From positions 14,585 to 78,584 of the forward strand of contig JAZUPZ010000046.1 in assembly GCA_045605445.1 (NCBI GenBank): a stretch of 64,000 nt of DNA, read 5' to 3'. Numbering within the stretch: position 1 is the first letter of the stretch; every line of letters starts with the position of its first letter. The stretch is from CAZMHL01 sp045605445 (GTDB lineage Bacteria; Bacillota; Clostridia; RGIG6154). Positions 55,500 to 63,904 of the stretch are shown here, piece by piece. A program made the position numbers and the translations under genes. Below the pieces are notes generated by a model. That model did not search any database. It saw only the letters and a list, made by a program, of their open reading frames with translations, and was not told the origin of the DNA.

Positions 55500-55838
55500 C
55501 TATCGGGAGCTGTCTTTGAATTCTTTGAAGAGCTCAATATTTTTAAGCACATAATCCTTTTCCCTTTGGGTGAAACCAAAAGTAAGTTCTTCAATTTTGT
55601 TCAAAAAGTGATTGTTGCCCGACTGAGGTGTCAAATCTCCGAAAAGAAGGCTGTCAACAGAAACCTCGAGAACATTTGCAATTTTAACAAGGGTTTCAAG
55701 AGATGGAATTCCTTTTGCTCTTTCAATTTGCCCTATAAAGGTGGTTGAAACTTCAAGCTTTTCGGCTAATTTTTCCAATGTGTAATTTTTACGTTTACGG
55801 TTTTTTCTGATTTCATTTCCCAGTAAGCTGTAATTCAA
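55500..55838 (-). CDS. XRE-family transcriptional regulator
   Basis: 112 residues. HTH_3 domain at about 5-65: LGNEIRKNRKRKNYTLEKLAEKLEVSTTFIGQIERAKGIPSL. The remaining 45 residues form a helical tail (FLNKIEELTFGFTQREKDYVLKNI) of a type seen in small Clostridial regulators. The start is TTG 55838 with AGGTG upstream; the nearby ATG leads to an immediate stop. It is divergent from the secreted stalk gene at 56023, whose promoter spacer holds a palindrome ACACAGTTGTGT, a candidate site for this regulator. Confidence 0.88.
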   Translation of the reverse strand: MNYSLLGNEIRKNRKRKNYTLEKLAEKLEVSTTFIGQIERAKGIPSLETLVKIANVLEVSVDSLLFGDLTPQSGNNHFLNKIEELTFGFTQREKDYVLKNIELFKEFKDSSR

Positions 55839-55935
55839 AACATTAACACCTGCCTTTATTTTATTCTATCATTCCCGGTTTATTATTAACACAAGCTTAA
55901 ATCTTTAAACATTAACTAATATCTTTATTTTTTTG

Positions 55936-55965
55936 TTGACAAGCTACACAGTTGTGTGTTATGAT
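55936..55965 (+). promoter_or_regulatory. Promoter of the stalk-domain gene with palindromic operator
   Basis: TTGACA (55936-55941) and TTATGA/TATGAT (55959-55965). ACACAGTTGTGT (55946-55957) fills the spacer. Either the neighbouring XRE protein or another regulator could bind there. Confidence 0.65.
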
Positions 55966-56022
55966 AAAAAAAGCAAAAAGCCATTAAACAATAAATTTTA
56001 AACTTTTAAGGAGGGCAACATT

Positions 56023-57108
56023 ATGAAAAAATTATTGGCAGTTTTATTAAGTATTGTAATGGTAATGGCATTTATTACCCTACCGGCAACGGCGGCAGGT
56101 TTGCCGGCAGGACATATTTACGGAACCGATATTGTTACATATATAAACGGAGCTCCCGTAACTTCTTACAACATCGGAGGCGTAACCTGTATTGATGCCG
56201 AAATTTTAAACTGGCACTATGGCTTTGATGTATACTGGTTTGCTGACACCAGAGAATTAAAAATAACCGATAAAGGCGGAAGCTTTGCATCAGGTCAGGC
56301 ATACAACGGAGAGCTTGTTGATGTTAAAAGCAAAAACATAGGCGAAGTTCTGGGTAACTATTATACAACCGATATTGTTACTTATCTTAATGGCGAAAAA
56401 ATTGAAAGCTACAATCTGGGCGGAAGAACAATTATAGTTGCTGAAGCAATGAGAAATCATGGCTACAACGTTGAATGGAACCAACAGAACAGAACGCTTT
56501 CAATTTCAAAGCCTGCAGATTTTTATAAATATGAAACTCCTCTCGGAACGGTAAAGAGTATTTATAATTATAATACCTATGTTAATTTTGCTGTAGAGGA
56601 CACTTTCAGACTTAATCTTTCAAAGGCGAGGAAATCATATGTAACCGAAAAGCCGGTAAAGGCTTTTACTAATCAAACGGGCACCGTTTGTATAAGCTTT
56701 GAGGATTTTGCGGAAATTTTCGGCGGCGAGTGGAAGCTTAAAGAGAAAAAGGAAATAAAAACCTCAACTGCGGGGCAGAAGGAAATTGAATATGAAGCTT
56801 ACGGGTATGAGCTTGAGTTTAACTATAATCCTCAAAATACCGTAAAGCTTGAAGAGTATAGCAATTTAACGGAAAAAGAATCTGTGCTCGAATGGAAAAA
56901 TACAGATGGAAAGCTGGATGTAGTAGCATTTGACAATATTGCAACAATTAAAGTAAACGGAGAAGAAAAATACATAAAAGGACAGCATGGCGGAAATATC
57001 TTCCCTTCAAAAATAATTATGTATAATTCAACCTTGTATGTTCCGGTGCAGATGGTTGCAGATATTCTCGGATATGATGTTGCTTTTCTGAATTTTAAAG
57101 GAATGTAA
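56023..57108 (+). CDS. Secreted protein with copper-amine-oxidase-type stalk domains
   Basis: 361 residues with a signal peptide (1-25, TLPATAAG). Two similar units at about 28-85 and 115-170 (TDIVTYINGAPVTSYNIGG and TDIVTYLNGEKIESYNLGG) show an internal duplication. A stalk-type domain closes the protein (GNIFPSKIIMYNSTLYVPVQMVADILGYDVAF). There is no catalytic motif and no membrane or wall anchor. The duplication plus end-domain suggests an extracellular binding or structural role. It lies opposite an XRE regulator and uses AAGGAGG for translation. Confidence 0.8.
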   Translation: MKKLLAVLLSIVMVMAFITLPATAAGLPAGHIYGTDIVTYINGAPVTSYNIGGVTCIDAEILNWHYGFDVYWFADTRELKITDKGGSFASGQAYNGELVDVKSKNIGEVLGNYYTTDIVTYLNGEKIESYNLGGRTIIVAEAMRNHGYNVEWNQQNRTLSISKPADFYKYETPLGTVKSIYNYNTYVNFAVEDTFRLNLSKARKSYVTEKPVKAFTNQTGTVCISFEDFAEIFGGEWKLKEKKEIKTSTAGQKEIEYEAYGYELEFNYNPQNTVKLEEYSNLTEKESVLEWKNTDGKLDVVAFDNIATIKVNGEEKYIKGQHGGNIFPSKIIMYNSTLYVPVQMVADILGYDVAFLNFKGM

Positions 57109-57114
57109 ATAAAA

Positions 57115-57420
57115 AGAACTGCATTTGCCGAGTGTTCTCAAGGACACTCGGCAGCGATATAAATTCCTGCGGAATTTTATATATGTGCTTCACACGCGAT
57201 ATGCTATGCAGCGCGATATGTTGCTATCTAACGAGTTTTCAGGGAATTTATATCATATCGCAATTTTAATAAAAATTATATCGGATTTGTCGTAAGACAG
57301 ATATATAGCGTTTGCAAAGCAAACATATCACAAAACCCATACAACGCTTATTTAAAGCATTGTATGGGTTTTCATTTAATTCGAAAGTGTCCTTACGGAC
57401 ACTCTCATTTTGCAGTTCTT
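57115..57420. repeat. Hairpin-rich intergenic block with GATATA/GCGATAT words
   Basis: GCCGAGTGTTC / GGACACTCGGC (57127-57152, as after glyQS), then GCGATATAAATTCC with AATTCC-tgc-GGAATT and a distant partner GGAATTTATATC...ATATCGC about 90 bases on, GCTATGCAGCGCGATATG, GTTTGCAAAGCAAAC, then AAAACCCATACAA / TTGTATGGGTTTT (57332-57372, a bidirectional terminator) and AGTGTCC-ttac-GGACACT (57386). No gene is supported in this 327-base gap. Confidence 0.7.
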
Positions 57421-57435
57421 TTTAAATAAAGTTTT

Positions 57436-57849
57436 TTACCAAATCATAAATAATGTTCCGATTGTAAGAAGAACCGAGCCGATTGCGGTTTTAAAGGTGA
57501 ATTTTTCGTGAAGAAAAATAACCGCAAGAAGAATGGTTATAACAACGCTTAATTTGTCAATGGGAACAACCTTTGAAACCTCGCCCAGCTGAATTGCCTT
57601 GTAGTAGCAAAGCCAGGAAAGCCCCGTTGCAATTCCCGACAAAATGAGAAACAGCCAGCTTTTTCCGCTGATAGAGGAAATTCCGTTCTGGGCATTGGTT
57701 ATAAAAACCATCCCCCAGGACATAACCAGAACAACAACCGTTCTTATTGCGGTTGCAAGGTTTGAATTGACGCCGTCAATACCAATTTTTGCAAGAATTG
57801 AAGTAAGTGCCGCAAAAACGGAAGATAAAATTGCAAGAATTAACCACAT
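57436..57849 (-). CDS. EamA-type half-size membrane transporter
   Basis: 137 residues from ATG 57849, nine bases after AAAGGAG (the GTG at 57858 touches that site). Five hydrophobic helices: the N-terminal MWLILAILSSVFAALTSILAKIGI and the C-terminal PIDKLSVVITILLAVIFLHEKFT...IGSVLLTIGTLFMIW match a single EamA domain. Full DMT carriers have two such domains, so this works as a dimer, like EmrE-related proteins. Substrate unknown. It probably has its own promoter in the divergent region shared with the BNR gene. Confidence 0.85.
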   Translation of the reverse strand: MWLILAILSSVFAALTSILAKIGIDGVNSNLATAIRTVVVLVMSWGMVFITNAQNGISSISGKSWLFLILSGIATGLSWLCYYKAIQLGEVSKVVPIDKLSVVITILLAVIFLHEKFTFKTAIGSVLLTIGTLFMIW

Positions 57850-57920
57850 ATAAAACACTCCTTTCCCTTTATTTTACTATAAAGGAAGAATTTTGTAAAT
57901 ATTTGCCGTTTAAAAATTTG

Positions 57921-57950
57921 TTGACAAAATATTCCGCCCTGTGCTAAACT
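57921..57950 (+). promoter_or_regulatory. Sigma-A promoter for BNR gene 1
   Basis: TTGACA (57921-57926), 18-base spacer, TAAACT (57945-57950). Confidence 0.7.
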
Positions 57951-57976
57951 AGTAATGCAGATAGGAGTGGTAAAAA

Positions 57977-60529
57977 ATGATGAAAAAAATTATGGCATTA
58001 ACACTTGCATTGCTGATGGTTTTAAGTCTGTCGGCAGCTGCAAAGGTGGGCGTTGAGATTTACGACCCGTCCTCTCTTCCTGATTTTTACAATTTTTCAG
58101 GAAGTATTGACAGTCAGACCACAACAAGATACACCCCCTGGTTTGTAGTTTATCATCTTTCAACCCCTGAGGCTGTTGAAGACGGTAAAAGAGCCGGCGA
58201 AGGCGGTCAGATTCTTGTTTCCGGATGTATCAGCCCGGTAAATCCCAATAAAATGTTTATGGGAACCGACGTTGGCGGACTTTATGTAAGTAAAGATGCC
58301 GGTGAAAACTGGTTCCAGGCTAATAACGATTTGCCCTTGTTCGGCATTAACGATATGGTTGCAGACCCAAACGATGAGGATACCGCATATTTGTTCTTGT
58401 CTTCTATAACTTCAACCTGGCCAGATGCTGTTAAATTGCAGAAAACGGGCTACTGCGGAGTATGGAAAACAACAGACCTCGGTCAGAACTGGACACAGGT
58501 TTTGGAAGCAACTCAGACAGGAAAACAGGCAGGCAAATATCAGCCGGGTATGAAATTCGACGATAAAGGCAGACTTTTTGTTTGTGCATACGACGGAATT
58601 ATGATGTCGGAGGATAAAGGCGCAACCTGGACAAACCTTGGTCTTGAAACAAAAAATTCCTTCAGAATGGATGTTCAGCCGAAAACTTCTGAAATTGTTG
58701 TTGCAGTTAAAGGCGAAGGAATTTATTATACAAACGACCTGGGCAAAAACTGGGAACTTAAAACAAAGGGACTTGTTGAAACAAAGGACAAGGAAGGCAA
58801 TGTTACAGGAGTTTCTGTAAACCTGGTTGGAATCAATCCCAATAATGAAAATCATTATGTTGCGATATCAGACAACAGAGTTTTCCATTCTTATGATAAA
58901 GGAAATACCTTTACAGAAGGAGCAACTCCCCGTTCCGCAAAAACAAAATCAATAGCAAACCTTGCCTTCGGTAAAGCAACCGAAAACGGCAACCCAATGC
59001 TTTATCTTACCTTCTCGGGAACGGTTTATCCTTTTAAATATTCCTCAGACCTGGGCAAAACCTGGGGAAGCGTTGTTCCTAATGATAAATACGATATCGT
59101 AAGAGGAAACACGGGCTACTGGACAGAGGTTATACTTCCTCATCCTACTCAGGATAAAACGGTTTATTATTCGTTTAATGATATTATGTATAAGTCAACC
59201 GACGGCGGAAAAACCTTTAACTATTCCTGCTCGGGCTTTTCGGGAAACAGAGCTTCGGTGTTTAAGGTTAATGGCGACCCCAACTACGATTTTGTTATGA
59301 CCTGTACCGATAAGGGTCTCCTTCGTTCAATAAAGGAAAACCCAACAGCTCCGGGCTATTACGTTGTTGAACAAACGGCAGACACCGTAACTCCCAGATA
59401 CAGCGGTTCAAAAACAATAACAAGCTACGAGGTTGACCCCTTTGATTCAACCCATAGCTACATTTGTATCGGAACCTGGTCAAAGCAGATTCTTGCTGAA
59501 AGCAAAGACAACGGCAAGAGCTATAAGCACGTTGACGGAATTATGACAAGTATGGTTAAGTTCCACGATAAACGTCACGGATTGATTTATACAACAGGCC
59601 ATACAAGTAACGATGGCGGCAAAACCTGGGAGCCTAACTCAAAAACAGTAAATGCGGTTGCAACGGTTGATAACGATGTGCTTTATTCTTACGATAAAAC
59701 AGAAAAGAAGGTTTACCGTTCTGAAGACTGCGGTAAAAACTGGATTGCTCTCGAAGGAACAACCTCAAACTATGTAGGAATAGTTCCCGATTATTCAGAC
59801 GCTTATAAAATCTGGGTTGTAAAGGCAAACGGAACCGTTGATGTTTACGAAAAAGAAGGCTTTGTAAAAACAATCGGCGAAGAAAACGGACTTGTAAAAT
59901 TCGATAATCAGTATCCTACAAACCTCGTTCATATCGATTTCAACGATGAAAATCCAAACCATATGCTTATGGGCGGCAGATGCGTTGCAACAGGCGGAAT
60001 GAACGCGGGACTTTATGAATCTTTAGACGGCGGCGAAACCTGGAGAGTTGTTCCCGGTCTCCCCGGTTCAAGAGATATCTGGAAAATTGAGTTCGACGTA
60101 AAGAATAAAAGAGCCTTTATTGCAACCTCTTCGGGAACAATAGTTTATGAATATGAAAACTACTGGAATTTCAGAGAAACCGAGGAATATAAGTTCAACA
60201 TCGGCGGTAAATTCACCGTTAAAATAAATGCAAAGCCAGAGGTTAAAAATTCAGTCCTCTATGTTGGCTTAAGAGACGTTATGGAAAAGCTCGGCGCAAC
60301 AATCGGCTGGGACGAAGAAAAAGAGCTTGCCTCTGTTGAATATAACGGAAAAACTGTTCTTATCAATGTTGAAAAGCAAACCGCAGAGGTAGACGGCGAA
60401 ACCAAACCTCTTAACGGAAGCTATTATAACAGCGGTGAAAGAACAATGATTGCCCTTTCAGATATTACAAACATCTTCGGAGCAGAAGCCTCCTTTGATG
60501 AAACCACAAGAATAATAACAGTTAGATAG
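57977..60529 (+). CDS. Secreted BNR/Asp-box beta-propeller protein with C-terminal stalk domain
   Basis: 850 residues with a signal peptide (1-22). At least nine Asp-box repeats of the form S/T-x-D-x-G-x-x-W/F are visible: SKDAGENWF, TTDLGQNW, SEDKGATW, TNDLGKNW, SYDKGNTF, SSDLGKTW, STDGGKTF, SNDGGKTW, SEDCGKNW and SLDGGETW. Spacing fits one or two seven-blade propellers as in GH74 or VPS10/sortilin proteins, and the start (EGGQILVSGCISPVNPNKMFMGTDVGG) resembles GH74. The C-terminal 120 residues are a stalk/CuAO-N unit (VLYVGLRDVMEKLGATIGW, MIALSDITNIFGA). Substrate and catalysis are not established. Confidence 0.85.
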   Translation: MMKKIMALTLALLMVLSLSAAAKVGVEIYDPSSLPDFYNFSGSIDSQTTTRYTPWFVVYHLSTPEAVEDGKRAGEGGQILVSGCISPVNPNKMFMGTDVGGLYVSKDAGENWFQANNDLPLFGINDMVADPNDEDTAYLFLSSITSTWPDAVKLQKTGYCGVWKTTDLGQNWTQVLEATQTGKQAGKYQPGMKFDDKGRLFVCAYDGIMMSEDKGATWTNLGLETKNSFRMDVQPKTSEIVVAVKGEGIYYTNDLGKNWELKTKGLVETKDKEGNVTGVSVNLVGINPNNENHYVAISDNRVFHSYDKGNTFTEGATPRSAKTKSIANLAFGKATENGNPMLYLTFSGTVYPFKYSSDLGKTWGSVVPNDKYDIVRGNTGYWTEVILPHPTQDKTVYYSFNDIMYKSTDGGKTFNYSCSGFSGNRASVFKVNGDPNYDFVMTCTDKGLLRSIKENPTAPGYYVVEQTADTVTPRYSGSKTITSYEVDPFDSTHSYICIGTWSKQILAESKDNGKSYKHVDGIMTSMVKFHDKRHGLIYTTGHTSNDGGKTWEPNSKTVNAVATVDNDVLYSYDKTEKKVYRSEDCGKNWIALEGTTSNYVGIVPDYSDAYKIWVVKANGTVDVYEKEGFVKTIGEENGLVKFDNQYPTNLVHIDFNDENPNHMLMGGRCVATGGMNAGLYESLDGGETWRVVPGLPGSRDIWKIEFDVKNKRAFIATSSGTIVYEYENYWNFRETEEYKFNIGGKFTVKINAKPEVKNSVLYVGLRDVMEKLGATIGWDEEKELASVEYNGKTVLINVEKQTAEVDGETKPLNGSYYNSGERTMIALSDITNIFGAEASFDETTRIITVR

Positions 60530-60537
60530 TAAACTAA

Positions 60538-60560
60538 AAACCTCCGCAATGCGGAGGTTT
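60538..60560 (+). terminator. Terminator of BNR gene 1, first copy
   Basis: AAACCTCCGCA pairs with TGCGGAGGTTT. The same hairpin recurs at 60802-60823 on the other side of a dispersed repeat. Confidence 0.75.
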
Positions 60561-60762
60561 CAGACTGTCGAAAAAGTCGTTCTACCGCAAGAGAAAGATT
60601 TAAAATGCGGGGTTTTGCGATTTTCAGCAAACCGAAATCAATAGTTTAAAACAGAGCCGTTTTTTTGGGAAACCGCTCTGTTTCTTGCTTTACGCGAAAA
60701 TGAGCCTTGCCGTACAAAAGTACTGTCTGCGTCCATTTTCGCGTAATATAACTTCCTTTTTC
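60561..60762. repeat. Three-hairpin dispersed repeat, full copy 2
   Basis: It opens CAGACTGTCGAAAAAGTCG. Hairpin A has inner CCGCA / TGCGG. Hairpin B is ACAGAGCCGTTT / AAACCGCTCTGT with one mismatch. Hairpin C has ACGCGAAAATGA matched by CCATTTTCGCGT around TTGCCGTAC-aaaa-GTACTGTC. It ends AATATAACTTCCTTTTTC. Apart from hairpin-B sequence it parallels copy 1. An antisense frame across it encodes the same KGSYI word as the end of the RNase M5-like gene. Confidence 0.85.
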
Positions 60763-60773
60763 GCACTCTGTCA

Positions 60774-60830
60774 GCGTGTCGATGGGTTTATCGACACGCT
60801 GAAACCTCCGCAAATGCGGAGGTCTTTTCA
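60774..60830 (+). terminator. Hairpin pair after the repeat, including the second terminator copy
   Basis: CAGCGTGTCGAT / ATCGACACGCTG (about 60772-60801), then AAACCTCCGCAAATGCGGAGGT followed by CTTTT (60802-60827), a near-identical copy of the hairpin at 60538. Confidence 0.75.
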
Positions 60831-60873
60831 ATATAATGTTATGCCCCGTGTTAACCGGGGGATATGTAGTGTA

Positions 60874-60903
60874 TTGACAAACAAAGCTGTAAAATGGTAA
60901 AAT
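60874..60903 (+). promoter_or_regulatory. Sigma-A promoter for BNR gene 2
   Basis: TTGACA (60874-60879), 18-base spacer, TAAAAT (60898-60903). Confidence 0.75.
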
Positions 60904-60932
60904 AATATTATCAATATGATGGGAGAAAACTT

Positions 60933-63776
60933 ATGAAAAAGAAATTATTGGCAGTACTTATTACATTTGCACTTGTTTTATCAAGCGTAAGTGCATTGGC
61001 GGGTTCGTTCCCGCAGATGGCGCCGTTCCCTACAACGGATACCGATGCAATTTATGAACCCTATTATGAAGATCTGAACGAATTAAGATTCACCCCCTGG
61101 TTCAGAACATATCATATGCAGACAGCGGCAGACTATGCCAACGGAAACTACGGCGGCGAGGGCGGACAGATTATAATGACCCTTTCAGTTTCTCCCGTTA
61201 ACTCAGACCATGTTCTCATGGGCTCTGATATGTCCGGCGGATGGGTAAGCCGTGACGGCGGTAAAAACTGGAGAATAATGGGCAATAATGTTAACACCTG
61301 GGCTGTTGCCGACTCAAAGTGGGACCCTGTTGACGAGAACAAGGCATATATTATTCAGGCTTTCAAGTCGGGTTCTATTGAAGGAAAACATACACACTCA
61401 ACCGTTGACGGTCTTTATAAAACTACCGATGCCGGCAGAAGCTGGACACAGATAAATGAGTTCAACTATGTTCAGACAAATAGTGCGGAAAACCTTATTT
61501 ATTTTGATGCACAGAATAATTTGTATACCCTTTCAAGTAACGGTGTGTATAAATCAACCGACGAAGGTGCAACCTGGACAAGACTTGGTAAGCTTGTTTA
61601 TACGACAGAAACTTCAACCGACGAAAGCGGAACAGAAACCACAAAATACAACTATTTCTACACAAACGGAAATGATACAACCTATACAGAGGATGTCACA
61701 AAGGTTATATACTCAATGTATGTGTCAAAAGACGGTCAGACAATTGCCGTTGCGGCATACAAAGGTCTTTATGTAACCTACGACGGCGGTGCAACCTGGG
61801 GTTTTGCAGGCGATGTGTTCAACGGAGTTACTGCTTATTCAATTGCAGTTGATACATCAAACGATAAGCACTGGGTAGCAATTACATCAGGCTCAGGTGT
61901 TTATACTTCAACCGATGCGGGCAAAAACTGGCAGACAATGAATTCTTTGAAGTATACCAATGATACATATTACCCTGCATTTGTAAAATTCACTCAGCCA
62001 AAAGCCGACGGAACTCCGAACCTCATTATGATTTTCAATACAATGAACTGTCCTTTCCGAGTTGCTCTTAACGGCTCAAAAACTAATTTCACTACCACAG
62101 AAGCAACAAAGGGCGGAGACTGGGTAAGACCAACCTTCGGACCAAACTCCACAAACAAATTCTTAAATGCAAACGGATATTACAGTGAAGGTCTTGCAGT
62201 TTCCGAGTCCGACCCCAACCTTGTTTACTTCTCCTTTGGGGATATGATTTTTAAATCAACCGACGGCGGCGTTACCTTTGATATCGCCTGCTCAGGTTTT
62301 TCGGGAAACTATGTAAATCAGTTCTTCTTTGGTCCTGATAACAGACTCTGGTTTGCCTTTACCGATAAAGGTCTTGGCGCAACCGATTCTGCTTATAACA
62401 GCGAAAAGCTTCCTACAGCAAAAATGATAAAGGGCGGTGGAACTGCATCAAGTGTTGCAATCGACCCTAACGATTCAAACCACATTTTTACAAACCTTGG
62501 CGACTGGTCAGATCAGAGACTGCAGGAATCAACCGACGGCGGTGCTACCTGGACTGCAAGAACAGATGTTGCAAAAGCTCCTTTTGCTATAATGAGATAT
62601 GTTGCCGACAACACCATTATAAGCTCAAAATATACAAGTACAGACAACGGCGTAACCTGGACAGCAAACAGCAAAACCTATCACGGATTAAGTAAGCTTG
62701 ACCCAAAGGTTGTTTATTCAACATCAAGTAAAATTTATTACCGTTCGACCGACGGCGGCGCTAACTGGACACAATATTCATCGCCAAACAACTCTTCAAT
62801 TGAATGCGTATATCCCGATGAGTTTGATAAAAACGTAGTATGGCTCGGAACCTATAGCGGCGATATTTTCAAAGTAACCTACGACTCTGTGGGAGCGGCA
62901 ACAGCAACAAGAAAAAGCACGGGAATTCCATACAGAAGTGCAAACTTTCAGGTTTCGGTAATGGCAATTGCCCAGGACCCCAACAACAGTAAGCATCTTG
63001 TTGCAGGCGGTAAGGGAACCTCTGAGGGAACTAATTCTTACGGTATCGTTGAAACCTGGGACGGCGGTGACAGCTGGTATGTTGTTCCCGGCTCTGTAGG
63101 ACCTATGAATGTTCAAACCCTTCAGTTCTCCCCGGTATCCGAAGAAGTGTTTATCGGAACCTGCAGCAACGGTACAATAATTTATGAATACAATAATTAT
63201 TCTAATACAGACAATATTGTAAAATTCAATAACAACGGCGTTGCGGGAAGTGCTCCTTCAAAAATTACAGGCGCTTACGGAGCAACTGCAACAATCCCGG
63301 AAGTAAAAGTATCTAAAAAAGGATACACTTTTGCGGGCTGGGAATATACATATAATGTTGTTGACTCAACCAAAAACACGGTTTCAACCGCAACAAAAAT
63401 CTATCAGCCGGGCGACACCTTTACAATTCAGTATAAAGACGTAACCTTAAAAGCTGTATGGAAAGAAGCTTCGGGCTTCTTCGATGAAAGCGGAAACGTG
63501 CTCGAAGAGCTTCCGGCGGGAAAAGTAAAAGGCGTAATGTATGCTGAAAACTATTCGGGAACAGCTCTCCCGGTAATTGGTGTTTACTATAAAGATTCCC
63601 CCAGAAAAATGGTAACCTTTGTAGCAGGAAACAGCGTTAACTTCAGCGAAACGGGATATGCAGAATGTGAAATCGACTTAACGGAATACGACACAAGCAA
63701 TGTTTTCATAAAAATGTTCCTTATCGGCGATTTTGATAACGTGGCACCCGTAACAAATTTTGAAACACTTGAATAA
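60933..63776 (+). CDS. Secreted BNR/Asp-box beta-propeller protein with InlB-type repeat
   Basis: 947 residues with a signal peptide (1-23). Asp-boxes include SRDGGKNW, TTDAGRSW, STDEGATW, TYDGGATW, STDAGKNW, STDGGVTF, STDGGATW, STDNGVTW, STDGGANW and TWDGGDSW. The opening TPWF-x2-YH and EGGQII and the pattern GSDMSGGWVSRDGG mark it as a paralogue of the preceding gene. At about 755-840 the propeller gives way to a Flg_new/InlB-like beta-grasp repeat (KKGYTFAGWEYTYN... VTLKAVWKEA) and then a small C-terminal domain similar to that ending the CotH protein. No anchor is seen. The ribosome site is GGGAG. Confidence 0.85.
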   Translation: MKKKLLAVLITFALVLSSVSALAGSFPQMAPFPTTDTDAIYEPYYEDLNELRFTPWFRTYHMQTAADYANGNYGGEGGQIIMTLSVSPVNSDHVLMGSDMSGGWVSRDGGKNWRIMGNNVNTWAVADSKWDPVDENKAYIIQAFKSGSIEGKHTHSTVDGLYKTTDAGRSWTQINEFNYVQTNSAENLIYFDAQNNLYTLSSNGVYKSTDEGATWTRLGKLVYTTETSTDESGTETTKYNYFYTNGNDTTYTEDVTKVIYSMYVSKDGQTIAVAAYKGLYVTYDGGATWGFAGDVFNGVTAYSIAVDTSNDKHWVAITSGSGVYTSTDAGKNWQTMNSLKYTNDTYYPAFVKFTQPKADGTPNLIMIFNTMNCPFRVALNGSKTNFTTTEATKGGDWVRPTFGPNSTNKFLNANGYYSEGLAVSESDPNLVYFSFGDMIFKSTDGGVTFDIACSGFSGNYVNQFFFGPDNRLWFAFTDKGLGATDSAYNSEKLPTAKMIKGGGTASSVAIDPNDSNHIFTNLGDWSDQRLQESTDGGATWTARTDVAKAPFAIMRYVADNTIISSKYTSTDNGVTWTANSKTYHGLSKLDPKVVYSTSSKIYYRSTDGGANWTQYSSPNNSSIECVYPDEFDKNVVWLGTYSGDIFKVTYDSVGAATATRKSTGIPYRSANFQVSVMAIAQDPNNSKHLVAGGKGTSEGTNSYGIVETWDGGDSWYVVPGSVGPMNVQTLQFSPVSEEVFIGTCSNGTIIYEYNNYSNTDNIVKFNNNGVAGSAPSKITGAYGATATIPEVKVSKKGYTFAGWEYTYNVVDSTKNTVSTATKIYQPGDTFTIQYKDVTLKAVWKEASGFFDESGNVLEELPAGKVKGVMYAENYSGTALPVIGVYYKDSPRKMVTFVAGNSVNFSETGYAECEIDLTEYDTSNVFIKMFLIGDFDNVAPVTNFETLE

Positions 63777-63783
63777 AAACACA

Positions 63784-63812
63784 GGGCGAGCATTCGTGCT
63801 CGCCCGTTTTTT
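63784..63812 (+). terminator. Terminator of BNR gene 2
   Basis: GGGCGAGCA-ttcg-TGCTCGCCC followed by GTTTTTTT. The same loop type is used in textbook terminators. TAATAGTTAATAG follows (63815). Confidence 0.9.
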
Positions 63813-63836
63813 TAGTTAATAGTTAATAGAAAAGGC

Positions 63837-63866
63837 AAGAACGCCGATTTTAATCGGCGTTCTTGT
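63837..63866. terminator. Second hairpin, possible terminator for a gene beyond the right edge
   Basis: AAGAACGCCGATT / AATCGGCGTTCTT with a two-base loop, then GTTATT. Confidence 0.6.
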
Positions 63867-63904
63867 TATTCAGTTTGTCAACACAACTTAAGCCGTTTCC
63901 TTGT

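Noticed and set aside
60646..60831. 61-codon minus-strand frame across the repeat
   Set aside because: It reads through two hairpins and repeat arms and shows no independent ribosome site; its KGSYI word is explained by the repeat.
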